A DNA stretch of 48,927 nucleotides from Planctomycetota bacterium (GCA_016795295.1 JAEUHP010000090.1:1-48927); one strand, 5' to 3'. Shown: positions 1 to 8,261, numbered from the stretch's first letter. The notes: generated from the sequence alone by a model not told the origin. Numbers and translations: made by a program.

Positions 1-1685
1 CGCCATGCATCGGCCGCGGCCGAGAAACGCGCCGTGATGCGCTTGCTCGGCGCCTGGTCCGGCGCTTCGGCCGAGAGCCCGTCGATCGCCGTCAGCGAAC
101 CCAGGAGCTGCAGCAGCTGCGCGCCGCGATGGCAGTCGAGCTCGGTCTTGAAGTCGAGGCGCTGCAACTGATCGACCGCAGCGAGCACCGCGGCCCGCGC
201 CTGCCGCTCCAGCCGTTTGGCGACCGTGGGGCTCAGGCTCTCCTGGACCGCCAGCACTTCGAGTTGTGCGCGCGCCTGTTCGACGTCGGGCTGCGTGCGC
301 AAGCCGCGGTCGAGTTCGCGCAGCGTGGTGCGGCGTTGCGTGCGCTCCGCGGTCTGCACGCTCGATTGCAGGGAAACGAGCAGGCGCTGCAGACGCGCAT
401 CGACGGCGCCGAGCACCTGCACCGACCGCGACCGATCGGGGACGTGCAATTCCAGATCAGGCATCGACGGCATGGCCGGCGCCGCCGGCGGCTGCAGCGA
501 GTAGCTGATCGGCGATTGGCCCGTACTGCGGGTGACTTTGATGCCACCGTAGCCGCCGCACATCGCCAGCAACACGCCCGCCACCACCAACCAACCCCAG
601 CGCCCGCGCCGGCGGGCATGGCGGGGCAGCGGCGGTGGGAACGGGCCGGGCAGCGGCACGCGCTGCGCAGGAACGGCACTGCCGACGGCGGGCGGCGGTG
701 GCGCTGTGGCGCTGGCGACCGGCGGGGGCGCGTGCGGCGGCAAACACGGCGGCATCGCCCCGTGGCTCGACAGCGGTGGCAAGGGCATGGCGCTGGCCCC
801 TTCGGCGACCGCTGCAGCGGCGACGCCGACCGGACCACCGAGCGCCACGATCAGATCGTGCACACTCTGGAAGCGCGCTGCCGGATCCTTCTGCAGACAG
901 CGCTGCAACACGGCGCGTTCGGCGGCCAACAGGTGTGCCGGCAGCGCGGGCGGTTCGAGTTCGTGCTTCTTGAGCACCTCCCACTCGCTGTCGCCGCGGA
1001 ACGGCACCTGCCCGCACAGCAGCTCGTAGAGCAAGACGCCGAGCGAGTAGATGTCCGAACGATGATCCCCGCGCCGCTGCAGCAGCTCCGGCGCCATGTA
1101 GTAGGGCGTACCGCGCCCAGTCGACAGGCTGCCACGGCTCTCGGTGACGAGCTTGCTGAGGCCGTAGTCACCGAGCCGCGCCACACTGCCCTTCAAGAAC
1201 ACGTTCGCCGGCTTGATGTCGAAGTGCACCAGCGCCCGGTCGTGCAAAGCCGCCGCCCCGCGGCAGGCCTGCAGGAACCAGCGCAGCAGGTCCTCGCGTT
1301 CGGCGGGAGCCGGGGGCTGCCCGTCCCCGCGCACCTTGTCGCGCAAGGTCTCGGTGCCGGCGAACGCCATGACCAGGTACGGAATGCCGTCGACTTCGCC
1401 GCGGTCCTCGATCGACACCAGGTTCGGGTGGTCGATCTGGGCGAAATACTGCACCTGGTCGAGCTCGGCCAGGACCGCCCGCGCCACCTGCGGGTCCTCC
1501 ACCTTCAGGAACTTGATCGCGTAATCCTTGCCGATCGACTGCTTGCGGGCGCGGAACACCAGCCCGAACATGCCGCCGCCGAGCTTGCCGATCAGTTCGA
1601 ACCCGGGCACGTAGCCGGGCTTGCGGTAATCCCGATAGAACGCTTCCCAGTCGGGAGCAGCCGGCAGCGGGTCGGGGACGGTCAT
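1..1685 (-). CDS. Membrane Ser/Thr protein kinase, C-terminus cut by window edge
   Basis: The reading frame is open from an ATG at 1685 to the left edge, so the 3' end is missing; about 560 residues are visible. The kinase domain spans roughly residues 25-275: glycine loop GKLGGGMFG, the catalytic loop HFDIKPANV near residue 153 (HFD in place of HRD), DYG instead of DFG near 172, and an APE motif. A proline-rich linker follows, then one hydrophobic segment near residues 360-380 (WGWLVVAGVLLAMCGGYGG), then an extracytoplasmic helical or coiled-coil-like region rich in Gln, Arg and Leu. This is the Pkn-type receptor kinase layout common in Planctomycetota. It probably phosphorylates Ser/Thr on cytoplasmic substrates in response to an outside signal, which is inference. 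A SpoIIE-like phosphatase lies two genes upstream on the same strand. A CATACT box sits only 6 bases before the ATG, so the transcript could be leaderless if that is a real -10. Confidence 0.9.
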   Translation of the reverse strand, partial: MTVPDPLPAAPDWEAFYRDYRKPGYVPGFELIGKLGGGMFGLVFRARKQSIGKDYAIKFLKVEDPQVARAVLAELDQVQYFAQIDHPNLVSIEDRGEVDGIPYLVMAFAGTETLRDKVRGDGQPPAPAEREDLLRWFLQACRGAAALHDRALVHFDIKPANVFLKGSVARLGDYGLSKLVTESRGSLSTGRGTPYYMAPELLQRRGDHRSDIYSLGVLLYELLCGQVPFRGDSEWEVLKKHELEPPALPAHLLAAERAVLQRCLQKDPAARFQSVHDLIVALGGPVGVAAAAVAEGASAMPLPPLSSHGAMPPCLPPHAPPPVASATAPPPPAVGSAVPAQRVPLPGPFPPPLPRHARRRGRWGWLVVAGVLLAMCGGYGGIKVTRSTGQSPISYSLQPPAAPAMPSMPDLELHVPDRSRSVQVLGAVDARLQRLLVSLQSSVQTAERTQRRTTLRELDRGLRTQPDVEQARAQLEVLAVQESLSPTVAKRLERQARAAVLAAVDQLQRLDFKTELDCHRGAQLLQLLGSLTAIDGLSAEAPDQAPSKRITARFSAAADAW

Positions 1686-1828
1686 GGGCGCAGTATGACG
1701 GACGAAACCGAGGTCTGCTCTACGAACGAGCTGCGGAAGATTGCCCAGGAGCTGCTGCGTTGCGTGGTAAGCCAACCGAAGGCCCCGAGGTGTCCCGCCG
1801 AGCCGTGCCACGGAAAGCAGCAGTCTGC

Positions 1829-2176
1829 TCAGGCTGGTGGGGGCGGATGCGGGCAACCGCAAGGCGTGGCCCGGCAGCGGGGACAGCCCGCGGCATACTT
1901 GCGCCGGCCCACGGCTTCGAGGTCGAGTCCGTGCAGAGACGCCAGGGTCGCGAGCCAGGCGTAGACGTCGCCGAACTCTTCCTCGAGGTTGGCTCGTTCG
2001 CCGCGGCGGATGGCCCGGACCAACTCGCCGACTTCCTCGACGAACCAGAGCAGGGTGCCGGGCACGCCGCGCGCGCTGTCGCGCTCCAGGTAGATCTGCT
2101 CGATCAGCGCCTGGAACGAACCGGCGGCGCCACTGGGCCGCGCCTCGGCGCGCGGGGACCGCGGCGTGCCGCTCAC
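1829..2176 (-). CDS. MazG-like nucleotide pyrophosphohydrolase
   Basis: A 115-residue protein of the all-alpha NTP pyrophosphohydrolase (MazG/DUF550-like) superfamily. The metal-binding pattern is visible as EEVGELVRAI around residue 47 and EEFGDVYAW around residue 67, preceded by a helix carrying FVEE. Family members hydrolyse (d)NTPs to the monophosphate and pyrophosphate as housecleaning enzymes. The start is a GTG that overlaps the upstream phosphatase stop (GTGA), so the two genes are translationally coupled. The C-terminus carries an unusual Cys/Pro cluster (CPRCRATPCGC) that is not part of the family core and could bind metal. The specific substrate cannot be read from the sequence. 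Confidence 0.82.
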   Translation of the reverse strand: MSGTPRSPRAEARPSGAAGSFQALIEQIYLERDSARGVPGTLLWFVEEVGELVRAIRRGERANLEEEFGDVYAWLATLASLHGLDLEAVGRRKYAAGCPRCRATPCGCPHPPPPA

Positions 2177-3294
2177 TGCTGCCCCGCCCGCTTCACGGTC
2201 AGCAGCACGATTTCTTCGCGCAGGCCGTCGGCGCCGGCATCTTGTTCGAAGTTGCCGAGCACCATGTTCATGAACATGGTGGTGTGGCGCGGCGACAGCT
2301 GGCGGAGCTGGTCGAGCAGGCCGACGGAACGGTGCAGCGCGTCGTTGCCGAACACCAACCGAGTGCCGGGCGTCATGTCGATCTCCTGCGGCCGCAGCGA
2401 CTTCTCGAACACCGGGCCGTCGTCGAGGCCGAGAGCCAGACCCTCGGCGTTGAGTTCGAGCACGTCGCCGCGCTGGCAGATCAGCAGCGGCGAGCGCGCA
2501 CCCGCCTGGTACAGCTTGCAGCCCTTCGCCGTCACCTGCACCAGCGTCGCCACGGCGCAGCAGCCGGACGGCAGGTTCTGTTTCAGGACCTTGTTGGTGT
2601 GGGCGAGCGCCTTGCGCGGCGTCGCCGCGGCAGTGAGTGCCCGGTGCAGCTCGTCGCGGGCCTGCCGGCAGGCGTAGACCGACAGCGCACCGTGGCCTTG
2701 GGCGCTGATCAGGTAGAACACGGCGCCTGGCTCTTCGCCCTGCATCGGCACCAAATCGAAGTAGTCGACGCCGCCGCGCGAGCCGGGCGCGATCGCACCA
2801 TCGACCTCGTAACTGTCCACCGCGGCGAATTGGTTGGGGACGGTCTTGTCGCGGAGCTGCTTGACCAGTGGGTCCATCGAGACCATGGCCGCACCACCGG
2901 ACTGTTCCTGGCCCTTCAGCAGTTCGGCCAGGTCGGTCGCCAGATACTGCACCGAACGACCGAGCGCCGTCAGTTCGTCGTTGCCGCCGACGCGCACGCG
3001 CACTTCCGAACCACCGCGGCCGAGCTTGGACACGGCGAGGCCGATGTCGACGACCCGGGTCGCGAGTTTGCCGCCGAGCACCCAGCCACCGAGGCCGCAC
3101 AACGCACCGACCAAGACCGCCATCCCGATGCCGATCAGGAAGCCTCGGTTGGTGATCGCACTGTCGGCGATGGCCCCGGACAGATTCTGCACCACGGCGA
3201 CCGTGAGCAGCAAACCGCCGACGCAGCCGACGCCGGCCAGGGTGAGGGCCAGGGGAACCGCGAGTTTGCCGCTCTTGCTGCCTTTGCGCGCCAT
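2173..3294 (-). CDS. Membrane SpoIIE-type phosphatase-like protein with HAMP region, catalytic motifs degenerate
   Basis: A 373-residue protein. Two hydrophobic segments (about residues 10-32 and 45-70) flank a short external loop. A HAMP-like linker follows (GGKLATRVVDIGLAVSKLGRGG), then a PP2C/SpoIIE-like domain from about residue 135. The fold is recognisable from GGVDYFD, SAQGHG, LPSGCCAVATLVQV, ALGLDDGPVFEKS and TPGTRLVFGNDAL. In active SpoIIE/RsbU enzymes the third block is usually GDVSGHG and the last LVLYTDG. Here the metal-binding Asp positions read S-A-Q and G-N-D, so activity is doubtful. The ATG at 3294 is the first Met giving a clean N-terminal membrane anchor. It overlaps mazG-like by 4 bases and is probably co-transcribed with pgpA upstream, and so may oppose or sense the downstream kinase (inference). 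Confidence 0.83.
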   Translation of the reverse strand: MARKGSKSGKLAVPLALTLAGVGCVGGLLLTVAVVQNLSGAIADSAITNRGFLIGIGMAVLVGALCGLGGWVLGGKLATRVVDIGLAVSKLGRGGSEVRVRVGGNDELTALGRSVQYLATDLAELLKGQEQSGGAAMVSMDPLVKQLRDKTVPNQFAAVDSYEVDGAIAPGSRGGVDYFDLVPMQGEEPGAVFYLISAQGHGALSVYACRQARDELHRALTAAATPRKALAHTNKVLKQNLPSGCCAVATLVQVTAKGCKLYQAGARSPLLICQRGDVLELNAEGLALGLDDGPVFEKSLRPQEIDMTPGTRLVFGNDALHRSVGLLDQLRQLSPRHTTMFMNMVLGNFEQDAGADGLREEIVLLTVKRAGQQ

Positions 3295-3317
3295 GGGAAT
3301 CAGGAAGTGTGCCGTCC

Positions 3318-3377
3318 GTGGCCGAGTCAGACCATCTTCGGCCGTCAGTGGCCGAGCCAGACCATCGCCGGCCACAG
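3318..3377. repeat. 30-bp tandem duplication at the 3' end of pgpA
   Basis: Two adjacent 30-bp units (3318-3347 and 3348-3377) begin with the same 9 bases GTGGCCGAG and share the core CAGACCATC; I count about four differences. The second unit encodes the last residues of PgpA (AMVWLGH) on the minus strand. The first lies mainly past the stop codon, in the gap before the phosphatase start. It looks like a slippage duplication. Confidence 0.8.
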
Positions 3378-3905
3378 ACACAGGCCGGCATAGACTCCGG
3401 CCATCTGGTCGTCGGCCATGATGCCAAAGGCACCCGGCAGATCCTCCAGTTTCCGCGCCGGCTGGATCTTCAGCACGTCGAAGGCACGGAACGCGAAGAA
3501 CGCACCGCAGTGGCCGAGCGCGTCGGGCACCGCCCCGCGCACCAGCGTGTAGACCAGGATCGTCACCAAGTAGCCGACCACTTCGTCGAGTACGAAGTAC
3601 CCGGGGTCCTCCTTGGGCCAGGTGCGTGCCACGTAGTCGGACTGGGAGCAGCCGAACACGAACAGCACCAGCGCCGCGATGCCCCAAGCGAGCAGTTCGT
3701 GGCCGGGGCAGGCCGCCTGCAGGCCCACGCCGAGCACCACACCGCCCAGGGTGCCGACCGTGCCGGGAGCCCACGGCGAACAGCCCAGGCCACCACTGGT
3801 GATCAGGAACCAGCGCAGACCATCCAGGGGCCGACGACCGCGCGCAGCCGGCGCAGTCTCGGAGCCGGCGGTCGAGGACGGGGGAAGAGGAGCCGGATCG
3901 ACCAT
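3345..3905 (-). CDS. pgpA: Phosphatidylglycerophosphatase A
   Basis: A 186-residue membrane protein that removes the terminal phosphate from phosphatidylglycerophosphate to give phosphatidylglycerol. The family signature GLGCSPWAPGTVGTLGG is at about residues 37-53, and the acidic active-site stretch DPGYFVLDEVVGYLVT near residues 95-110. Several hydrophobic helices are present. The N-terminal ~25 residues are polar and Pro/Ser rich, an extension beyond the usual family start. Its ATG overlaps the pgsA stop by one base (TGATG), and the two genes carry out consecutive steps of the same pathway, which supports both calls. Confidence 0.93.
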   Translation of the reverse strand: MVDPAPLPPSSTAGSETAPAARGRRPLDGLRWFLITSGGLGCSPWAPGTVGTLGGVVLGVGLQAACPGHELLAWGIAALVLFVFGCSQSDYVARTWPKEDPGYFVLDEVVGYLVTILVYTLVRGAVPDALGHCGAFFAFRAFDVLKIQPARKLEDLPGAFGIMADDQMAGVYAGLCLWPAMVWLGH

Positions 3906-4483
3906 CAGCGCAAGCCTCCGAACAGCACCGCACGTGCCTTCCAGACGTAGTTGACGCCCGAGACCACCGTCAGCAGCAGGCTGAGCCAGAAACCGGCGAC
4001 CGCCGCCCACACCCAGAGGTCGGTGCCGGCGACCATGGTCATCAGCGCCCCAATGGTCCAGCACTGGGTCACCATCTTCCACTTGCCGAGGCGATCGGCC
4101 GGGAACGGCTGCCCACTCGCTTCGACCACGCCACGGATCGCGGTCACCAGGAACTCGCGCGCCAGCACCACCACCACGTACCAGGTGGTCAGGTGCCGCT
4201 CCGCCGTGACCGCTGGAAACTGCAGCAGGGTGACGAACGAGCCGCAGGCCAGCACCTTGTCGGCGAACGGGTCGGCGACCCGGCCAAACGCCGTGACCAT
4301 GCCCCACTTACGCGCCAGGTAGCCGTCGAGAAAGTCGGTGAAGGCCGCGACCAGGAACAACACGAACGCAGTCCAGACCAGCGCCGCCACGGGCTTTGCG
4401 GCATCCGGGATCACCTCGAGGCAGACGAACACCAGTGCGGTGACGCACAGCCGCGACACGGTGATCAGGTTCGGCACGTTCAT
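3905..4483 (-). CDS. pgsA: CDP-diacylglycerol-glycerol-3-phosphate 3-phosphatidyltransferase
   Basis: A 192-residue integral membrane enzyme making phosphatidylglycerophosphate from CDP-diacylglycerol and glycerol-3-phosphate. The CDP-alcohol phosphatidyltransferase motif D-x2-D-G-x2-A-R-x8-G-x3-D-x3-D is complete: it begins DFLDGYLAR near residue 44 and ends GRVADPFADK. The start MNVPNLITVSR is the typical family N-terminus. The ATG at 4483 overlaps the rimO stop (ATGA), and the 3' end overlaps pgpA, so rimO, pgsA and pgpA form a tightly coupled unit. Confidence 0.95.
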   Translation of the reverse strand: MNVPNLITVSRLCVTALVFVCLEVIPDAAKPVAALVWTAFVLFLVAAFTDFLDGYLARKWGMVTAFGRVADPFADKVLACGSFVTLLQFPAVTAERHLTTWYVVVVLAREFLVTAIRGVVEASGQPFPADRLGKWKMVTQCWTIGALMTMVAGTDLWVWAAVAGFWLSLLLTVVSGVNYVWKARAVLFGGLR

Positions 4484-5874
4484 GGGCCGGACCGCGGCCG
4501 GCGGCTGGGCCGCGGTGGCACCGCCGTCGCTCCCGCAGCCAACTCGGCGTCGAGTTCGTAGTCGCGCGCGGCGGTGATGCGGGCCGCCACCAGGTCGCCA
4601 GCCGTTGCGGAGCCCTGCGGCAGCAACACGCGGCAGTCGACTTCCGGCGCGTCGGCCCAAGTGCGGCCGACCACGCGGCCCTCGGTGTCGACGCCGTCCA
4701 CCAGCACCGGCAAGTCGCGGCCGACCAGCGACCGCTGGAACGCCGCCATCACCGGCCGCTGCAAGTCCATCAGCTCGGCAGCGCGCGCTTCGGCCAGCTC
4801 GGTCGGCACTTGGTCGGGCAGGTCGTGGGCCGGCGTGGTCTCCTCGCGCGAATACGGGAACACCCCGAGCCGCTCGAAGCGGTAGTCCTGCACCAGACTG
4901 CGCAGTTCGGCGAAATCCGCCTCGTCTTCGCCCGGGAACCCGGTGATGAGCGTGGTGCGCACGGCGATGCCCGGCACTTCGCTGCGCAGGCGGTCGAGAA
5001 TGCCGCGCACCTGCTGGCTCGACACGCCGCGCTTCATCGCCTTCAGCATCTTCGAACTGATGTGCTGGATGGGGATGTCGAGGTATTTGACCGCCTTCGG
5101 GTGTTCGCGCAGGAACGCCGTCAGTTCGGGCAGCACGGTGTGTGGGTAGGCGTACATCAGCCGGATCCAGCGGATGCCGTCGATCGCGCCCAGCTTCTCG
5201 AGCAGCACGTGGATCTCACGCTTGCGGTGCAGGTCGAGGCCATACGCCGTGGTGTCCTCGGCCACCACCACCAGCTCTTGCACGCCGGCGGCCGCCAGCG
5301 TCTCGGCTTCTTCGACCAGCACGTCGATCGGCTTGCTGCGGTTCTTGCCGCGCATGCTCGGGATCGCGCAGAAGGTACAGGTGTGGTCGCAGCCCTCGCT
5401 GATGCGCAAGTAGGCGAAGCTCTTCGGCGTCAGCAGGAAGCGCTTCTGGTCGCTGCGCGGGCCCTTGGGCTTGCCACCGTCGACCGTCGACGACCAGCGC
5501 CGCGGCGAGCCGTTCACGATCTTGCGCACCACACCCGGCACGCCCGAATAGTCCGACAGGCCGAACACGGCGTCGAGCTCGGGAATCGACTGCTTGAGCT
5601 CCTGGCCGTAGCGCTGGGCAAGGCAGCCGACGGCGATCACGCCCTTCAGGTTGCCTTCGTCCTTGAGCTTGGCCACCGCCAGGATGGTGTCGATCGACTC
5701 CTGCTTGGCGGTTTCGATGAAGCCGCAGGTGTTGACCACCACCACGTCGGCGTCCTCGGCGTCCTGCACCACTTGCAGACCTTCTTCGACCACGTGGCCG
5801 AGCAGCACCTCGGAGTCGACGAGGTTGCGGGCGCAGCCGAGGCTGATCAGGGAGACGCGGATCGCTTCGTTCAC
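4480..5874 (-). CDS. rimO: Ribosomal protein S12 methylthiotransferase RimO
   Basis: A 464-residue radical SAM enzyme that methylthiolates an aspartate of ribosomal protein S12. It has the N-terminal UPF0004 domain with cysteines in LGCARNLVDSE and NTCGFIE, then the radical SAM CX3CX2C site CDHTCTFC near residue 161, and a C-terminal TRAM domain starting near residue 395. The start is GTG at 5874, chosen because AGGAG sits 7 bases upstream and the protein then begins MNEAIRVSLISLGCARN. MiaB is the close paralogue, but CARNLVDSE and the overall length fit RimO. It lies in the same run as the S6, S18 and L9 genes, grouping a ribosome modifier with ribosomal proteins. Confidence 0.95.
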   Translation of the reverse strand: MNEAIRVSLISLGCARNLVDSEVLLGHVVEEGLQVVQDAEDADVVVVNTCGFIETAKQESIDTILAVAKLKDEGNLKGVIAVGCLAQRYGQELKQSIPELDAVFGLSDYSGVPGVVRKIVNGSPRRWSSTVDGGKPKGPRSDQKRFLLTPKSFAYLRISEGCDHTCTFCAIPSMRGKNRSKPIDVLVEEAETLAAAGVQELVVVAEDTTAYGLDLHRKREIHVLLEKLGAIDGIRWIRLMYAYPHTVLPELTAFLREHPKAVKYLDIPIQHISSKMLKAMKRGVSSQQVRGILDRLRSEVPGIAVRTTLITGFPGEDEADFAELRSLVQDYRFERLGVFPYSREETTPAHDLPDQVPTELAEARAAELMDLQRPVMAAFQRSLVGRDLPVLVDGVDTEGRVVGRTWADAPEVDCRVLLPQGSATAGDLVAARITAARDYELDAELAAGATAVPPRPSRRPRSGP

Positions 5875-6007
5875 GGGGACGCTCCTGGACCGGCGCAAGA
5901 CCACCGGCGCGGCCGACCGACCGCCGGCATGGCGAACGGCCTTTGGCCTGTGCTCCGCGCCGCCGGCCGCGCGTGGACTGCGCAGACGCCGGCGGAACGG
6001 TTCCGGC

Positions 6008-6460
6008 TCACGCCGGCTTCTGCTGGACGACCCAGACCTTGACGGTCGCCTCGACGCTGGCGTGCAGGTGCAGCACCACGTCGAACTTGCCGATCTCCTT
6101 GATCGGCTGCTCCAGGCGGACCTGCTTGTCCTGGATCGCGAAGCCCTTCTCGCGCAGGGCCGCTGCGATCTGCGCCGCGGCAACCGAGCCGAACAGGTGG
6201 CCTTCGGCGTTGGCGCGACCTTCGATGGTCACCGACGCCTCGGCCAGCTTGGTCGCGAGGTCCTTGAGGGACTGCACGCGCGCCTGTTCTTCGGCCAACG
6301 CCTGGGCGCGGGCCTTCTCGATCTCGGCCACGTTGGCCTTGGTCACCATCACGGCCATGCCGCGCGGCAACAGGAAGTTGCGAGCGTAACCCGACTTCAC
6401 CTTGACGACGTCGCCGGTGCGGCCGAGGTGCTCGACGTTCTGCTTGAGCAGGAGTTCCAT
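6008..6460 (-). CDS. rplI: 50S ribosomal protein L9
   Basis: A 150-residue protein with both L9 halves: the N-terminal rRNA-binding domain MELLLKQNVEHLGRTGDVVKV with the signature GYARNFLLPRGMA, a central charged helix (about residues 40-75), and the C-terminal domain with FGSVAAAQIAAAL. The start codon follows the rpsR stop by one base (TGAAATG), with GGAGG just upstream. Gene order S6-S18-L9 is the usual bacterial one, here without ssb. Confidence 0.97.
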   Translation of the reverse strand: MELLLKQNVEHLGRTGDVVKVKSGYARNFLLPRGMAVMVTKANVAEIEKARAQALAEEQARVQSLKDLATKLAEASVTIEGRANAEGHLFGSVAAAQIAAALREKGFAIQDKQVRLEQPIKEIGKFDVVLHLHASVEATVKVWVVQQKPA

Positions 6461-6461
6461 T

Positions 6462-6770
6462 TCAGGCCCTCCCCACGAACGGCATGAGGCCGATCATGCG
6501 CGCCTGCTTGATGGCCGTGGCCAGCTTGCGCTGGTTCTGGCCGGAGAAGCCGGTGCGCTTGCGCGACTGGATGCGGCCGTTCGCCGACACGAACTTCGCC
6601 AGGTAGGCGATGTTCTTGTACTCGAGCGGCTCCTCGGGCAGCACCTCGCGGCGCCGCGCCCCGAACCGACCGAACTTGCTGCGGCGCTGGCCACCACCGC
6701 CGCCGCCACCGCCATCGCGGTAGCCGCCGCCGTTGCCGCTGCCACCACCCATTGGATTGCTGGAGCTCAT
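6462..6770 (-). CDS. rpsR: 30S ribosomal protein S18, with Gly-rich N-terminal extension
   Basis: A 102-residue protein. Residues ~45-102 are the S18 core (YKNIAYLAKFVSANGRIQSR, then KRTGFSGQNQRKLATAIKQA). The first ~28 residues are an unusual low-complexity Gly/Ser/Asn tail with a run of eight glycines, absent from typical 75-80-residue S18 proteins. Codon use in the run is mixed GGC/GGT/GGA. The ATG at 6770 is preceded by AGGGAA. It assembles into the 30S platform next to S6, whose gene is just upstream. Confidence 0.96.
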   Translation of the reverse strand: MSSSNPMGGGSGNGGGYRDGGGGGGGGQRRSKFGRFGARRREVLPEEPLEYKNIAYLAKFVSANGRIQSRKRTGFSGQNQRKLATAIKQARMIGLMPFVGRA

Positions 6771-6817
6771 GGAATCTGTTCCCTGGAAATCTGGTTCCTG
6801 TGCGGGTTGTTGCTGGT

Positions 6818-7252
6818 TCAGGAATCCGCGCCGACCTCAGGGGTCTCGGCTTCGGCCACCGGCGCCGCCACGGGCTCCGGCTCCGGCGGCGGAGCGTCGT
6901 CGGCCGGGATGGCGTTGACGTCGAACGCCGCTTCGGGCTCGTAGGCCGCCTGCGGAACTTCGGCGCAGTCGACCAACAACGTGCGCAGCAGCGACTCGTT
7001 GAACTGCAGGTCGCGCCGGATCGCGGCGACGGCCTGGGTGTCGACGGAGAAGTAGACGAGCAGGTAGGTGCCGCGGTGCTGCCCCTTCATGGGGTAGGCG
7101 AGGCGGCGCTCTTCCCAGCGGCGGCTGCTCAGGATCTTGGCGCCGTGCTTGGTGAACAAGCCGGTGATGGCATCCTTGAGCGGCTGCCAGCCCTTGCGAA
7201 CCTCCCGGTTGTCCAGGAGGCACATGCATTCATACGTGCGGGTGCGTTGCAA
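6818..7252 (-). CDS. rpsF: 30S ribosomal protein S6 with acidic C-terminal tail
   Basis: A 144-residue S6 protein: RTRTYECMCLLDNREV at the N-terminus, then SRRWEERRLAYPMKGQHRGTY, which matches the family core that binds S18. After residue ~105 comes an Ala/Glu/Pro tail (EPEPVAAPVAEAETPE) typical of the acidic S6 extensions. I place the start at TTG 7252 because GGGAG lies 8 bases upstream and the protein then starts right at the S6 core. A GTG at 7279 would add nine residues without homology. The first gene upstream is pth. Confidence 0.94.
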   Translation of the reverse strand: MQRTRTYECMCLLDNREVRKGWQPLKDAITGLFTKHGAKILSSRRWEERRLAYPMKGQHRGTYLLVYFSVDTQAVAAIRRDLQFNESLLRTLLVDCAEVPQAAYEPEAAFDVNAIPADDAPPPEPEPVAAPVAEAETPEVGADS

Positions 7253-7306
7253 CTTCGAATCTCCCGGGGCGGACCCCACGGGTTTGGGACACGAACGGAA
7301 CTTGGG

Positions 7307-8020
7307 TCACGATGGATCCCTGGGCGGCGCGGCCGGCCCTGGCGTTTTGCCAGGGGCAGGTTCGTCACCGTTCCAGACACTCATCAGGTTTTGCAGGTCG
7401 GTGCCCCCGAGCCACGCTTCCGCGCAGTCGGCAGCCCGAGCCACCATGCGACCGAGAACCTCGCGTTCCTCCGGGAGGAAGGGAGCCAGGACGAAGTCCG
7501 GCCAGTTGGCCGAACGCAGCCCTTCGGCCCCGCGGGGTGCACCGGTGTCGCCGGCGCTGCCTGCAGGGGGTCCGATACCGAGGCGGAGACGAGGAAACGC
7601 GTCGGTGCCCAGCATCTGCTGGATCGACTTGAGGCCGTTGTGGCCCCCTGCGCTCCCCGACGGCCGGACACGCATCCGGCCCAGCGGTAGGTTCAGGTCA
7701 TCGACGATCACAAAGAGCGAATCCGGCTTCAGGCCGGCGTGCCGCAGGAGCGGCGCCGCCACTTCACCGGACAGGTTGACGTAGGACTGCGGCTTGACCA
7801 GCAAGAACGAACGGCCCTTGCGGCGAGCTTCGCAGACCCTCGCCTTGACCTTCCCCGAGAAGGTGCGCGAACCGTCGTCCGCGCGCCGCTCGAGTCGTTC
7901 GAAAGCGAGCCCAAGGCGCTGGGCCATGAGGTCGAGCACCATGAACCCGATGTTGTGTCGAGTCGGTTCGTACTCGGGCCCGGGGTTGCCGATGCCGAGA
8001 ACGATGCGGTGCCAGCCCAT
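7307..8020 (-). CDS. pth: Peptidyl-tRNA hydrolase
   Basis: A 237-residue enzyme that recycles peptidyl-tRNA by cleaving the ester bond. Family features are present in order: GIGNPGPEYEPTRHNIGF (with the catalytic His near residue 22), KPQSYVNLSG, the Asp-bearing VIVDDLNLPLGRMRVRPSGSAGGHNGLKS stretch around residues 107-135, and PRLRLGIGPP. The C-terminal ~20 residues are a Pro/Gly-rich tail beyond the usual end. It heads the S6-S18-L9 block; the upstream 240 bases are G-rich on the plus strand and hold no other gene on this strand. Confidence 0.95.
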   Translation of the reverse strand: MGWHRIVLGIGNPGPEYEPTRHNIGFMVLDLMAQRLGLAFERLERRADDGSRTFSGKVKARVCEARRKGRSFLLVKPQSYVNLSGEVAAPLLRHAGLKPDSLFVIVDDLNLPLGRMRVRPSGSAGGHNGLKSIQQMLGTDAFPRLRLGIGPPAGSAGDTGAPRGAEGLRSANWPDFVLAPFLPEEREVLGRMVARAADCAEAWLGGTDLQNLMSVWNGDEPAPGKTPGPAAPPRDPS

Positions 8021-8147
8021 GGGGCGCTGAGGGGCGGAGGAGGTTACGGAGGAGGCCGGTTGGGCGCAAGGGGGTTGGCGGGAATCCGGCGTGGGCTGGG
8101 CGGAGCGGGGTAGGGTCGGGCGAGTTGGCCGAGTTGGTCAGTTCTTC

Positions 8148-8176
8148 TTGCACGGGACGGCTTGGGTCGCTAGGGT
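8148..8176 (+). promoter_or_regulatory. Candidate sigma70-type promoter of tRNA-Val
   Basis: TTGCAC at 8148-8153, a 17-base spacer, then TAGGGT at 8171-8176, about 85 bases before the mature tRNA 5' end. The -35 and spacing are near consensus, the -10 moderate. The call is by eye only. Confidence 0.5.
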
Positions 8177-8261
8177 GCTCGCCCCGCGGGCGCTTGCTGG
8201 CCCGTGCCGTGAGGAGCTGTCTGCCGTGACCGCAGGGTCGTGGCGGGCGTGCCGACCGAGC

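Noticed and set aside
129..1964. A 611-codon open frame on the plus strand across the kinase gene
   Set aside because: It is antisense to a clear Ser/Thr kinase, Arg/Gln-rich, and open only because of the high GC content.
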